DNA of 45,992 nt, taken from an uncultured Rhodospirillales bacterium (GTDB taxonomy: Bacteria > Pseudomonadota > Alphaproteobacteria > Azospirillales > Azospirillaceae). Positions 1 through 8,412 of the stretch are shown piece after piece. The stretch lies in NCBI GenBank assembly GCA_903927615.1, contig CAIYNU010000076.1, positions 1 through 45,992 of the forward strand, given 5' to 3'. The position numbers were made by a program, and so were the translations under genes. The notes under the pieces are model-generated. The model was not told where the DNA came from. It searched no databases and worked only from the letters and a program-made list of their open reading frames with translations. The stretch's first letter is position 1. The number at the start of each line of letters is the position of its first letter.

Positions 1-12
1 CCTACCACCCCA

Positions 13-33
13 CCAAAGGCCGACGGCCTTTGG
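13..33. terminator. Perfect hairpin downstream of the first gene
   Basis: A 9-bp perfect inverted repeat (13-21 with 25-33) encloses a 3-base loop, 37 bases beyond the stop codon of the minus-strand gene ending at 70. No T tract follows on the minus strand, so it is a possible rather than a canonical intrinsic terminator. Confidence 0.4.
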
Positions 34-69
34 AAACCGTTAACCTAGCAATTTTGCTGACACGGCACA

Positions 70-570
70 CTAGTGTACCGCGGCGGCGGTCCAGCGTTCG
101 TCCCGGGCGGCCTCTTCCTCCTCGTCACTATCCTCGATCCGCAACTCCTGAATGATGCAACCCCAGTCCGGAATGCCGCCCAGACAGTCGATCAACCGTT
201 CGGCCAGGGTCGACACCGCCAGGGTCACGGCGGTATTGCCGGGGAAATAGGCATTCAAGGTCAGACACGACATGGCCGCGTCCTCCAAAATCGCCGACGC
301 CCGCCGGGTCGCGCTGCCTCTGACCGGTAGCGACACCGGCGGCAGCGCGTTGGTTCCGAACGCGGCCAGCGCGCGTTGGACAAACACTGCGTGGATGGTA
401 TCGTCCAAATTGAAGGCGGCACTGTACCCGGCCTGGACGCTCACCACCGTTCGAATGCGCTTCAAGGCAGCCAGCAAACCACATGCCAGGTCGTCGTTTC
501 CAGCGTTCCGCGCGGCGCGATCAAGCGCCGAGCCAATCACCGCGCTGATCAAGGACGGAAGCTTGTTCAT
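70..570 (-). CDS. Hypothetical protein with acidic C-terminus
   Basis: A 166-residue protein I do not recognise. I chose the ATG at 570 because a GGAAGG ribosome site lies about 7 bases upstream; the frame stays open further upstream but that extension is arginine-rich and looks non-coding. The N-terminus (MNKLPSLISAVIGSALDRAA) is mildly hydrophobic and amphipathic, not a clear signal peptide. The middle is alanine- and leucine-rich with three or four scattered cysteines. The tail carries an acidic run (EDSDEEEE). It is divergent from the SNase-like gene at 827, with about 256 bases between the two starts for both promoters. No function is proposed. Confidence 0.6.
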   Translation of the reverse strand: MNKLPSLISAVIGSALDRAARNAGNDDLACGLLAALKRIRTVVSVQAGYSAAFNLDDTIHAVFVQRALAAFGTNALPPVSLPVRGSATRRASAILEDAAMSCLTLNAYFPGNTAVTLAVSTLAERLIDCLGGIPDWGCIIQELRIEDSDEEEEAARDERWTAAAVH

Positions 571-826
571 CAAAAAACCCTTCCGTGAGCGATATCCCGA
601 GACCACGTCCCCTCGCCGGCCATCGCGCGCCCTGTTCCGCCGGCATCCGCCAAGCCGCACCCTTCACCCGTCTTCAAAGACATGGCGGCGATCAATTGTG
701 GGTTCAATCTTTTCCACCGGTCATCGCCAAACTCTCTGGGTCACCGCCCGACTCACCCCCATCTGCAAACAGGGTCCTTCACACCGATCTGCGTCGACGC
801 CGCAACCCCCTCAGAGACCAAACCCA

Positions 827-1378
827 ATGCCCGCTTCGCTTCGCCCGTCCGCCGGGGCCTGCCTCTTGGCGATGATCCTCATGGCGACACCCTGGCAGCC
901 GGGTGCGGCTCAAACGTCGCCGCCGGCCCGGGCACCCGCGGCGGCGTTACCCACTGTCGAAGGCACGGCGGTGGCCATGACCGGAGACCTGATCACGGTG
1001 GGCGGGACGTCGGTCCGCCTCGCGGGTATCGCGGCACCGATTCCCGGCGAAACGTGCCAAACCCGTTACGGCCAGACTTACGACTGCTACCGCCGCTCCA
1101 CCGACATTCTCCAGGCGTTGATCGGTGACGCTTCAGTGACATGCACCATCACCGCCACCGACCGCAACGGCCAGAAAATCGGCGTTTGTCGAGCCCACGA
1201 CGCCGACCTGGCCTCGGCGATAACCGCCCGTGGTTGGGCCTTCGCGTATCGCCGGCTGAGCCCGGCTTATGCCGGCGCCGAAGCCTTTGCCGAGAGCCAC
1301 CGTCTGGGTATGTGGGCCGGGAAGGTCGAAACACCCTGGCAGTGGCGCTCGCGCCAGCTTTCCGATACCGCCCGCTAA
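827..1378 (+). CDS. Secreted SNase-fold (thermonuclease family) protein
   Basis: 183 residues. Residues 1-30 form a Sec signal peptide (ACLLAMILMATPWQPGAAQT), so the product should be periplasmic or secreted. The rest matches the staphylococcal nuclease fold as found in alphaproteobacteria: a VEGTAVAMTGDLITVGG start, RLAGIAAPIPGETC, DRNGQKIGVC, then RGWAFAYRR and a GMWAG ending. In active members the acidic/Pro-Glu motif after the RLxGI strand and the Arg of DxYGR are catalytic. Here the first reads AAPIPGE and the second has Gln, so nuclease activity is doubtful. The ATG at 827 is chosen because the signal peptide begins there; the open frame upstream is not protein-like. Monocistronic: the next gene is convergent. 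Confidence 0.75.
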   Translation: MPASLRPSAGACLLAMILMATPWQPGAAQTSPPARAPAAALPTVEGTAVAMTGDLITVGGTSVRLAGIAAPIPGETCQTRYGQTYDCYRRSTDILQALIGDASVTCTITATDRNGQKIGVCRAHDADLASAITARGWAFAYRRLSPAYAGAEAFAESHRLGMWAGKVETPWQWRSRQLSDTAR

Positions 1379-1421
1379 CCTTCGCCGGAACAGCCGCCCG
1401 CTCGGGCCGCTGACCACCCGT

Positions 1422-2756
1422 TCAATGGCCGCTGACCGCCCGGTCCAAGCCTTCAACGCCCACGGTCCGCCACCGCTGGACCACCAACCCGACCGCCGCC
1501 AGTGCTTCGACAAAAACCGGCAAAACCACCAGCTCCGGCGGTCCTGACGCCGAGGGCACCAGGATCGGAATCAGACCATCAAGCCGAGCCGAACTCAGAA
1601 TCACCGGCAACAGGAAATATGCGGTGACAAGATAGACGCCGATGGCCAGATTGCCCGCTCCGAATCGACTGTAAAGCACCAGATAATAGAACAGTGCCAA
1701 GTCACGCACGGTAAACAACATCATAGCAACCACCAAAGCCAACGCACCGACCGGCAGCGGCGCCGTCGGCGCCTTGACACCGATGATGTTGACGATGGTC
1801 AGCACCCCCAAAATCACGGCGATGACCAGAGCCGCAAACCACGCAGGCGACAGTTGTTCCCCCTGCCGCATCCGCCCGCCCAGCAACAACACCAGCCATT
1901 GCCGTAACCGGACCAGACTCTTGGGTTCAACCACGGCGCAGGCATAGGTCAGGCCAATCGCGGCGCCAAAGGCAATGAACAGCCGCGTCACCGCCGGATT
2001 CGGCATCCCCGCAGCGCCGACCAGCTCCTGCAATCGATCGAACCCGGCAATAAACGCCACCGCGAACACCACGAACATCAACCAAGTCAACGAGCCGCTT
2101 GAATACTGCAAGGCGGTGCGCAACATCTGGTACGCGCCGAGCACGGTCCAACCGATGAAGGCCAATTGAAAGACGGTCACAAAGACATCGAACGGAATGA
2201 TGAATCCGTACCAATGCACCGAGTCCGGCCGATTGAACAGAGTAAAGAACAGAAACGGAACCACGACAATGATCGTCACGGTTTGGGCAATCGTGACCTG
2301 GAAGCGCAGGCTGTCGGGCTCGCCCCGAATCAGAACCATGCTCAACAACAGCGCCAGCGCCTGGGCCTCGAGGCCCGCCAGCAGCAACCGGATCAGCAAG
2401 GTGATGTTGCCGTGCGGACTGGCCACAAAAGCGATCACGCACCAGATGCTGCCGTACCACATGAAAGCGGTACTCCCGGCCAGCTTGCCCCAGGTCATCT
2501 CCCACGGGCCCAGCGCCGACATCCGCTGGCTGTCCCAGGTGTGGCCGATCACCTCAACCAACACCGCCTCGGCGGCGAGTCGACTGCCCCAGACGATGAG
2601 CAGCAGGGCGATCAGCAATTGGGCCGCGCCGGCAAACGACAAGCTGCCGCCGGCCAACCAGGCGGCGAAGAACACCAGCACCAGCACCGCCGGCATCGCC
2701 ACCATCCGGTGCGGCGGCAACTCCAGCCACAGATTGCGCTGGAACTCGGGATTCAT
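1422..2756 (-). CDS. ABC transporter permease-like membrane protein
   Basis: 444 residues with about ten to twelve hydrophobic segments separated by short loops, and no recognisable soluble domain. Its ATG overlaps the stop of the ABC ATPase gene by four bases (ATGA, 2753-2756), so the two are translationally coupled and the product is very probably the membrane subunit of that transporter. The fold resembles ABC-2 type exporters with several helices per subunit, but I see no family signature that gives a substrate. It ends convergently 43 bases from the SNase-like gene. The assignment rests on topology and context more than on motifs. Confidence 0.7.
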   Translation of the reverse strand: MNPEFQRNLWLELPPHRMVAMPAVLVLVFFAAWLAGGSLSFAGAAQLLIALLLIVWGSRLAAEAVLVEVIGHTWDSQRMSALGPWEMTWGKLAGSTAFMWYGSIWCVIAFVASPHGNITLLIRLLLAGLEAQALALLLSMVLIRGEPDSLRFQVTIAQTVTIIVVVPFLFFTLFNRPDSVHWYGFIIPFDVFVTVFQLAFIGWTVLGAYQMLRTALQYSSGSLTWLMFVVFAVAFIAGFDRLQELVGAAGMPNPAVTRLFIAFGAAIGLTYACAVVEPKSLVRLRQWLVLLLGGRMRQGEQLSPAWFAALVIAVILGVLTIVNIIGVKAPTAPLPVGALALVVAMMLFTVRDLALFYYLVLYSRFGAGNLAIGVYLVTAYFLLPVILSSARLDGLIPILVPSASGPPELVVLPVFVEALAAVGLVVQRWRTVGVEGLDRAVSGH

Positions 2757-3844
2757 CGCTTCATTCCCCGCATTTTTTCGCTGTATACCGACTGCATCGA
2801 CCGCTGCTCTTCTTGCAGGGTGGCAACTTGCAGCCCGGACTGGATGAGCGACCGCAACAATTGCGCCTGCGCGAAGGTGTCGCCGGTAAAGTCAAAGCGC
2901 GCCAACGCCCCGTCCACGTCCAGACCGCCCACCTGAGGGTCCGCGGTCAGGCATTGCCGCAACCCTGACGATGGCTGCACCAGGGCCACCCGCAACCGCC
3001 GCGGCCGGCCCACCGGCGCCCGGGTCGGACAGTGCTCGACCACCCGGCCATTGCGCAAAATCATCATGTGCGTGGTGTAATCTTCGAGTTCGGCCAGGAT
3101 ATGCGACGACACCACCAGCGTCATACCCTCGGCGCCCAGCGCCCGCAGCAACTCGGACAGGTTGGCGCGTGCTTCGGGATCCAGACCCGACGCCGGTTCA
3201 TCGAGCAGCAACACCTTCGGCCGATGCAACATGGCCTGCGCGATGGCCAGCCGCTGCCGCAGGCCCCGGGATAAAGCCCCAACCTTGTCGTTCAGACGAT
3301 CGGCAATGCCCAGGCGATTGACCGAGTCCTGAATGCGCCTTTGGCGATCGCGGGGAGCAATGCCGTAGGCTGCGGCCTGGTAGGCCAGACTCTGGCGCAC
3401 CGTCAGGGCATCGTAAAGGCCCAGATCATCCTGAAGCAGGCCAAGCCGTCGATGCACCTCGCGCGGAGCCTCGCTCACGTCGATCCGATCGACGGTGATG
3501 GTCCCGGAATACAGGGCATCAAGGCCAGCCATACATCGTAGCAAGGTGGTCTTGCCCGCACCAGTGGGTCCGACCAAGCCGGTGATGGTTCCCGCCTTGA
3601 TCTCGAACGACACCCCGCGCAACGCACGCTTGGTCGGATAGTCGAAGATGAGGTTCCGAACGACGATCAAGAGACTTCTCGCTTCAGCCTGGTATCGCGA
3701 CCAAAACGCCGGGCTCTCGACGGTGGTCGCCCCCGCCATCGGTTCGTCGAGAACCGAACCATACCGCCCGACCTTCAGCAACGCAATGTTTGTCATGCGG
3801 TTGGGCGCTGGCTTGTGATGCGTCGCTCCTTGACTATCGGCCAT
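2753..3844 (-). CDS. ABC transporter ATP-binding protein
   Basis: 363 residues. The nucleotide-binding domain starts near residue 60: Walker A GPTGAGKTT, Q-loop region LGLLQDDLGLYDALTV, signature LSRGLRQRLAIAQAM, Walker B VLLLDEPASGLDPEA and switch histidine SSHILAELE. This is the ABC-2/CcmA/NatA type of exporter ATPase. The C-terminal 100 residues follow the usual accessory domain of that group. The N-terminal 60 residues (up to ARSLLIVVRNL) are unusual; no clear ribosome site precedes the ATG at 3844, and internal starts are possible. It drives the permease encoded by the overlapping downstream gene. Substrate unknown. Divergent from the MBOAT gene. Confidence 0.85.
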   Translation of the reverse strand: MADSQGATHHKPAPNRMTNIALLKVGRYGSVLDEPMAGATTVESPAFWSRYQAEARSLLIVVRNLIFDYPTKRALRGVSFEIKAGTITGLVGPTGAGKTTLLRCMAGLDALYSGTITVDRIDVSEAPREVHRRLGLLQDDLGLYDALTVRQSLAYQAAAYGIAPRDRQRRIQDSVNRLGIADRLNDKVGALSRGLRQRLAIAQAMLHRPKVLLLDEPASGLDPEARANLSELLRALGAEGMTLVVSSHILAELEDYTTHMMILRNGRVVEHCPTRAPVGRPRRLRVALVQPSSGLRQCLTADPQVGGLDVDGALARFDFTGDTFAQAQLLRSLIQSGLQVATLQEEQRSMQSVYSEKMRGMKR

Positions 3845-3999
3845 TAGTGAGCTAACCGGCTGCTCCGGTCGGGGGATGCTTGGAGAGCAGCGCCGTTCGA
3901 ACCGAGACTCGGGGAAGGCCCGCAGATACCCTAATCAAAACTCCACTTTCCATATTAAAACTGCGCACCGTTAGAATATGCTTAAAAGGAAATATCATC

Positions 4000-5460
4000 G
4001 TGCTTTTTAATTCATACGTCTTTATCATTGGATTCGCGCCTCTTACGCTTTTGGGTTTTCTGATTGTTGGGCGCTGGAGTCCACAGGCAGCCGCGGCCTG
4101 GCTGGCACTGGCTTCCCTAACCTTTTACGGATGGTGGTATCCGCCCTATCTTGTTATCCTTTCGGTATCGGTTCTGTTCAATTACGGCGCCGGCGTGATC
4201 CTCGGTCGATTGGCCGGATCAATCCGAACGTTTGTGATGGCCGGGGCGATTGCCGTTGATCTGACGGCGCTCGGATACTTCAAATATGCTAATTTCCTGG
4301 TTGGAAACCTCGCCGCCCTGACCGGCCTGGACCTGCCCTTGGCCACCATTGCCCTACCGTTGGGTATCTCATTCTTCACCTTCACCCAGATTGCCTTTCT
4401 GGTTGACTGTGGCCGGGGCGAGGTGCGGGAGGTCAATTTCAGACGATACGTTCTTTTCGTAACCTATTTTCCCCATCTAATTGCTGGTCCGATCATTCAT
4501 CATAAAGACATTATGCCGCAATTTGCACGTAGGGAGACCTATCAATTCAATCATACTAATTTTACTATTGGCGTTATCATTTTCATCATCGGCCTTTTCA
4601 AAAAAGTGTTTCTGGCCGACAACATCGCACCAATCGCTAGCGCGGTTTTTAACACTGCCGACCATGGCGGTGTCCCCACTTTATTTGATGCCTGGACCGG
4701 GGCCTTGGCTTACACTTTTGAGATATATTTCGATTTCTCTGGATATTCAGACATGGCGATTGGATTATCGCTTCTTTTTAATGTCAGACTGCCAATTAAT
4801 TTCAACTCCCCCTATCAGGCCACCAGCATCATCGATTTTTGGAAACGGTGGCACATGTCCCTGTCAACGTTTCTGCGCGATTACCTTTACATCCCGCTGG
4901 GCGGCAACCGACGAGGCCGGGTCAGACGATTCCTGAATCTCTTTGTCACCATGCTGATCGGCGGGTTGTGGCACGGCGCCAGTTGGACTTTCGTCGCCTG
5001 GGGCGGACTCCACGGTCTTTACCTGATGGCCAACCATGCGTGGCGGGGCCTTTCTCCACCGACTTTCCCGGGCGCCCGGTTCTTTGGATGGCTGGCCACC
5101 TTTCTGGCCGTCGTGGTCGCCTGGGTTTTTTTTCGCGCCGAGAGCTTCTCAGGCGCCTTGGCGGTTCTGTCCGGCATGGCCGGCTTGAACGGCGTCGCGC
5201 CGATCCTGGACTGGCCGGCTTTGGTTAATGGCGCTTGGTGCCTCATCCTGTTGCTTCTGGTGGTCGGTCTGCCCAACACCCAACACTGGGTGACCCGGTG
5301 GCTGGCCTGCCCCGATTATTTCTCGCCACGCCCGCGGACCACGGATGCCGATCCCTGGCGCTGGCCGCATCCGCTCTGGGCGCTGGGGCTGGGAGTGCTG
5401 GCGATGCTGGCGCTGATGAATCTTTCGCAGCCCACCGTGTTCCTGTACTTCAACTTTTGA
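4000..5460 (+). CDS. MBOAT family O-acyltransferase (AlgI-like)
   Basis: 486 residues. A multi-pass inner-membrane O-acyltransferase of the AlgI/DltB class, which moves acyl groups (usually acetyl) across the membrane for attachment to extracytoplasmic polymers. I start at GTG 4000, giving VLFNSYVFIIGF, the usual MLFNSYxFxxxF opening of AlgI proteins; AAGGA lies nine bases upstream. Family landmarks: FYGWWYPPYL, LGISFFTFTQIAFLVD, YFPHLIAGPI, SGYSDMAIGLSLLF, FWKRWHMSLSTFLRDYLYIP, and the catalytic-histidine segment GGLWHGASWTFVAWG. The next gene, four bases downstream, encodes an SGNH-like protein, the usual second component. No polysaccharide polymerase genes are next to it, so the acceptor is unknown. 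Codons are more AT-rich than in the neighbours, especially at 3900-4850. Confidence 0.9.
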   Translation: MLFNSYVFIIGFAPLTLLGFLIVGRWSPQAAAAWLALASLTFYGWWYPPYLVILSVSVLFNYGAGVILGRLAGSIRTFVMAGAIAVDLTALGYFKYANFLVGNLAALTGLDLPLATIALPLGISFFTFTQIAFLVDCGRGEVREVNFRRYVLFVTYFPHLIAGPIIHHKDIMPQFARRETYQFNHTNFTIGVIIFIIGLFKKVFLADNIAPIASAVFNTADHGGVPTLFDAWTGALAYTFEIYFDFSGYSDMAIGLSLLFNVRLPINFNSPYQATSIIDFWKRWHMSLSTFLRDYLYIPLGGNRRGRVRRFLNLFVTMLIGGLWHGASWTFVAWGGLHGLYLMANHAWRGLSPPTFPGARFFGWLATFLAVVVAWVFFRAESFSGALAVLSGMAGLNGVAPILDWPALVNGAWCLILLLLVVGLPNTQHWVTRWLACPDYFSPRPRTTDADPWRWPHPLWALGLGVLAMLALMNLSQPTVFLYFNF

Positions 5461-5464
5461 GCCC

Positions 5465-6511
5465 ATGATGCTTCGCCTCTCGCGCCCGATATCCTTTCTT
5501 TTGCTGGTCATGGGAATGGCGGTTTCCGGCCTGATCGCCTGCTGTTTCTTACCCCATGATCGCTACATCTTTTTCCAGGCCATTGCCGCGGAAAGCGATT
5601 ATTCGGTGCCCTTGAAATGGATTTACGAGCGCATCCATCACGACTCGACGGCGATCGACATCGCCTTTATCGGAACCTCCCACACCCAAAGCGGGGTCAA
5701 AAGCGCCCTGGTGGAATCCACGCTGCACGCGCATGGCAACCCCTCCCGCGTGGTCAATTTCGCCCTGCCATTTCTGGGCCGTGATTTGGAATATCTGCTC
5801 GTCAAGGAACTGCTGGAGAGCCGCAACATTCACGAATTGGTGATCGAAGTTCAGGAATCCGAACCCATCTACCCGCACCCGTGTTTTTCGCGATTAGCCG
5901 ATCCAGCCGAGCTGCTACGCTCTCCGATTTTGATCAATACGGGTTATTTTCTAAATTTAGCCTCTTTGCCGCAGCGACAAGTATCAATGTTTATGCGCAG
6001 TCTGTTTCCATCGCTGTTCGGTCTTCACCCAACCTTTGATTCCTCGAACTATGCCGGCCATCATTGGGACGACAGTTACGCTATGCATACCCGCCAAGGC
6101 TTCGACAACCCACGCACCGCGGTTCATCCGCCGGAGTTCTTCGATCCTTACGTGGTCAACCTCCGACGGGCCGAAGATCAGAACCACGCACTGGCGCGCC
6201 ATTTGAGCTTCCTACCGTTTCGTCACAATGTGCTCTATCGTTACAATTGGCTCTATCTGGACGCGATGGTGGCCCTGGCCAGGCAACACCAGGCCAAGAT
6301 CACCTTTCTTTATCTCCCCTCGTTTCACGGCCCCGATGCTCCCAACGATGCCGCGGAACTGGCGCGATTGGGACCGATCCTGGTCCCGCGTCAGGCTCTC
6401 GAGGACACCGGCCTGTGGCAGAATGTCGGGCATTTCAACGCCGCCGGCGCGGAACAGGTATCCCGCTGGTTGGGCGCCGTGCTGAGCCAGTCATCAGGCA
6501 CAGCCCCATAG
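5465..6511 (+). CDS. SGNH-like periplasmic partner of the MBOAT protein
   Basis: 348 residues with one N-terminal membrane anchor (residues about 8-28), then a soluble domain. Two SGNH-type landmarks are visible: IAFIGTSHTQSGV, with Ser in the block-I position, and near the end NVGHFNAAGAEQVSRWL, matching the block-V histidine region (xxxHxxxxG) though with Asn-Val-Gly instead of the usual Asp. This is the architecture of DltD/AlgJ-like proteins that work with an MBOAT acyltransferase to acylate a polymer in the periplasm. The gene starts four bases after acyltransferase stop and is surely co-transcribed; ATG at 5465 or 5468 is equally possible. Acceptor unknown. Confidence 0.7.
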   Translation: MMLRLSRPISFLLLVMGMAVSGLIACCFLPHDRYIFFQAIAAESDYSVPLKWIYERIHHDSTAIDIAFIGTSHTQSGVKSALVESTLHAHGNPSRVVNFALPFLGRDLEYLLVKELLESRNIHELVIEVQESEPIYPHPCFSRLADPAELLRSPILINTGYFLNLASLPQRQVSMFMRSLFPSLFGLHPTFDSSNYAGHHWDDSYAMHTRQGFDNPRTAVHPPEFFDPYVVNLRRAEDQNHALARHLSFLPFRHNVLYRYNWLYLDAMVALARQHQAKITFLYLPSFHGPDAPNDAAELARLGPILVPRQALEDTGLWQNVGHFNAAGAEQVSRWLGAVLSQSSGTAP

Positions 6512-6555
6512 GCGTTCGGAGAGAGAATGCGCTTGAACCCTTCTCGTCATGAGGT

Positions 6556-6597
6556 CCAGGAGGCCAGCCTCCTGGCGGGTGCAGGGCAGAGCCCTGC
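6556..6597. repeat. Pair of adjacent perfect palindromes
   Basis: Two short hairpins stand in tandem: an 8-9 bp stem at 6556-6575 and a 7-bp stem with a 3-base loop at 6581-6597. The sequence looks like the CCAGGAGG/GCAGGGC-AGA-GCCCTGC type of intergenic element I recall from Rhodospirillales genomes; copy number cannot be judged here. It lies just after the SGNH-like gene and may end its transcript. Confidence 0.5.
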
Positions 6598-6722
6598 AAA
6601 ATCACCCCATCGCCCTATCCGAGCGCCTACCGGCCGAGCCCCCCAATACCCGCTCACGGGCCATTCCTCATGCTCGCCGGTAGGAATAGCCATCTCGGGG
6701 CCAACCGACCCGCCCGCAAACA

Positions 6723-6750
6723 ATAACGGCGCCCCGTCAGGCGCCGTTAT
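6723..6750. terminator. Strong 11-bp hairpin between convergent genes
   Basis: ATAACGGCGCC at 6723-6733 pairs perfectly with 6740-6750 around a 6-base loop (CCGTCA). It sits between the plus-strand SGNH-like gene (ends 6511) and the minus-strand gene ending at 6792, so it can serve as a bidirectional terminator. No long T tract follows on either strand. Confidence 0.6.
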
Positions 6751-6791
6751 CCCGTCATCCCTCACCACGCAACCAACCGGCCATCACACCC

Positions 6792-7355
6792 TCATTGGGC
6801 GCTGACCGACCCGCCTTCAGCCACCTGCCGGGTCTGCCCGCGGTCGAAACCGAGTGTCGTCAACACCACCGAGCCCGCCGCATTCGAGGCCTGAATCACC
6901 TGATGACCGGTATCCGAGGCGATCCGTCCCAGCTTGGCCGCGATCTGGTCGGATGCCCCGTAGGTCCACAGCACCGCCGGCGCCGCCACCACGCCGATGG
7001 CGCAACTTGAGGCCCCGATCTGGCCCAACAAGGCCAAAGTCAGCAACAGCGTGTTGGACGGGGTCAAAAGACCACCACCCAACAGCAGCACGGCCTCGGA
7101 GGGACCGGCCGCGAAGGTGCCGGCCAGTGCGACGCCGGCGGCGCCGACACAGCCAAGCCCAAACTGCGCCGTGTAGGCATCGGCCAGTTCAGGAGGCCCC
7201 GGAGCCTTTTTTACCTTCACCGGCGGCGCATTATCGGCCGTCGGCGCGTTGTCGGTCCCACCGCTGCCTTGGGCCTGCGCCAGCCCCGCCTTGGGCGCCC
7301 CCAGCGCCAGCACCGCCAGCAGCAGTATCAACGCCGTCCATTTACCTTTGCTCAT
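6792..7355 (-). CDS. Two-helix cysteine membrane protein, paralogue A
   Basis: 187 residues. Residues 1-27 are a signal-like segment (TALILLLAVLALGAPKAGLA). After a proline-rich linker comes the family module: LGCVGAAGVALAGTF, AAGPSEAVLLLGGGLLTPSN, then a second helix ending GASSCAIGVVAAPAVLW. The C-terminal tail ends QTRQVAEGG. The module, with Gly-Cys before the first helix, Gly-Pro-Ser-Glu in its middle, Pro-Ser at the turn and Cys late in the second helix, recurs in the three genes upstream and at 30133. GGGGGAATT stands nine bases before the ATG. It is the last gene of a four-gene set. I recognise no characterised family; exported membrane protein is the safest call. Confidence 0.75.
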   Translation of the reverse strand: MSKGKWTALILLLAVLALGAPKAGLAQAQGSGGTDNAPTADNAPPVKVKKAPGPPELADAYTAQFGLGCVGAAGVALAGTFAAGPSEAVLLLGGGLLTPSNTLLLTLALLGQIGASSCAIGVVAAPAVLWTYGASDQIAAKLGRIASDTGHQVIQASNAAGSVVLTTLGFDRGQTRQVAEGGSVSAQ

Positions 7356-7456
7356 CCGTGAATTCCCCCGATCCTGTCGCGCTGGGCGAGTCGTCCTTCA
7401 AGACCAGCCGCCCGGTGCCGCGCAAATTGTCGTGCCGATGATGCGTCCTCACCCGC

Positions 7457-8353
7457 TCAATGCGCCGCCGCCGGCTTGCCCTCGGCAACCTGAACCGATG
7501 CGCCGCCACTCCGGCCGAGTGCGGCCACCGCCTGCCCAAGACCGCCCGCGGCTTGCGCCACCATGTGGCCAACCTGACCGGTGCTCTGGGCCAGGCTATC
7601 CCCGATGGCGCTGAAATTGTTGAAGAACGCCACAATCGGCAGCACGGCGTAGTTCCCGATGCTACAGCCCGACACCACAATGGTGCCAAGCAAGCCCATG
7701 GCCAGAATGGGAGAACTCGAAGCCACGGTGATGCCACCCGCTGACAGCATCACGACTTCCATGGGGGAGGACGCCATGGAGGCCAACAGGCCGCCCAACG
7801 CTCCGGCGACGCAGCCGGTCGCCTGAACCTCGCCTTCTTCCATCGGCTGGATGGTGGTTCCGCCCGACTTGCTGGCATCATCCGCCGCTGCATCGGCGTA
7901 CTGCATCGCCTTGCCGCCGATCAGGCTATCGCTCAGCGCGCTAAACTGCTCCCCCACGCTGCTGGCAAAGGCGCCGGATTGCTCGCCGGCCCAGGCCAAC
8001 GCCGGTTGCGCAGACGCCGCCAAGGCACAACTGCCGCCCGCCAGAAGGCTGTAAAGCGGGATGAACAGCAGCGGCCCACTGGACGGAACATGCATGGCAC
8101 CGGAAACCATCATCACGATTTCCGAAGGTCCGATGGCATAGGCCGCCGCCAACGACGCCACGCCGCCGCCCAAACACGCAAGTCCCTGTTGGGCTGAAGC
8201 GGGCATCGGCGGGATGTCATCATCCGCCGGGGCCGCCGACTGATCGGCCACCACCAGCGTCGGGTTGGAGGAAGCGGTCCCCGCCTGGGCCGGCTGCCAC
8301 ACCGCCAGGCCCGACAGGGCCGCCGACAGCACCAGCAATTTCCACGAAGTCAT
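7457..8353 (-). CDS. Duplicated two-helix cysteine protein, paralogue B
   Basis: 298 residues with a signal-like N-terminus (KLLVLSAALSGLAVWQPAQA). It carries the family module twice. The first copy begins near residue 60 (GLACLGGGVASLAAAY, IGPSEIVMMVSGAMHVPSS, GGSCALAASAQPALAW). The second begins near residue 180 (ATGCVAGALGGLLASM, SSPMEVVMLSAGGITVASSS, VSGCSIGNYAVLPIVAF). The tail ends VQVAEGKPA, echoing the QVAEG tail of paralogue A. The two copies are clearly divergent, so the duplication is not recent. I use ATG 8353; a GTG six bases upstream (8359) lies closer to the GGGGGGA sequence and could be the true start. Same operon as its neighbours. Function unknown. Confidence 0.75.
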   Translation of the reverse strand: MTSWKLLVLSAALSGLAVWQPAQAGTASSNPTLVVADQSAAPADDDIPPMPASAQQGLACLGGGVASLAAAYAIGPSEIVMMVSGAMHVPSSGPLLFIPLYSLLAGGSCALAASAQPALAWAGEQSGAFASSVGEQFSALSDSLIGGKAMQYADAAADDASKSGGTTIQPMEEGEVQATGCVAGALGGLLASMASSPMEVVMLSAGGITVASSSPILAMGLLGTIVVSGCSIGNYAVLPIVAFFNNFSAIGDSLAQSTGQVGHMVAQAAGGLGQAVAALGRSGGASVQVAEGKPAAAH

Positions 8354-8412
8354 TTTGAACACTGTTCCCCCCACGTCTCGACCATTCCGGGAGTAATCCA
8401 CTTGAAAAGCTG

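Noticed and set aside
70-80. CTAGTGTACCG shared by the ends of the genes at 70 and 43703
   Set aside because: Only 11 bases, both at the stop codon of a protein ending Val-His; too short for an attachment site claim and no other sign of integration.
272-826. Upstream extension of the SNase-like frame
   Set aside because: The frame is open but rich in Arg, Ser and Pro without family features; the signal peptide begins at 827.
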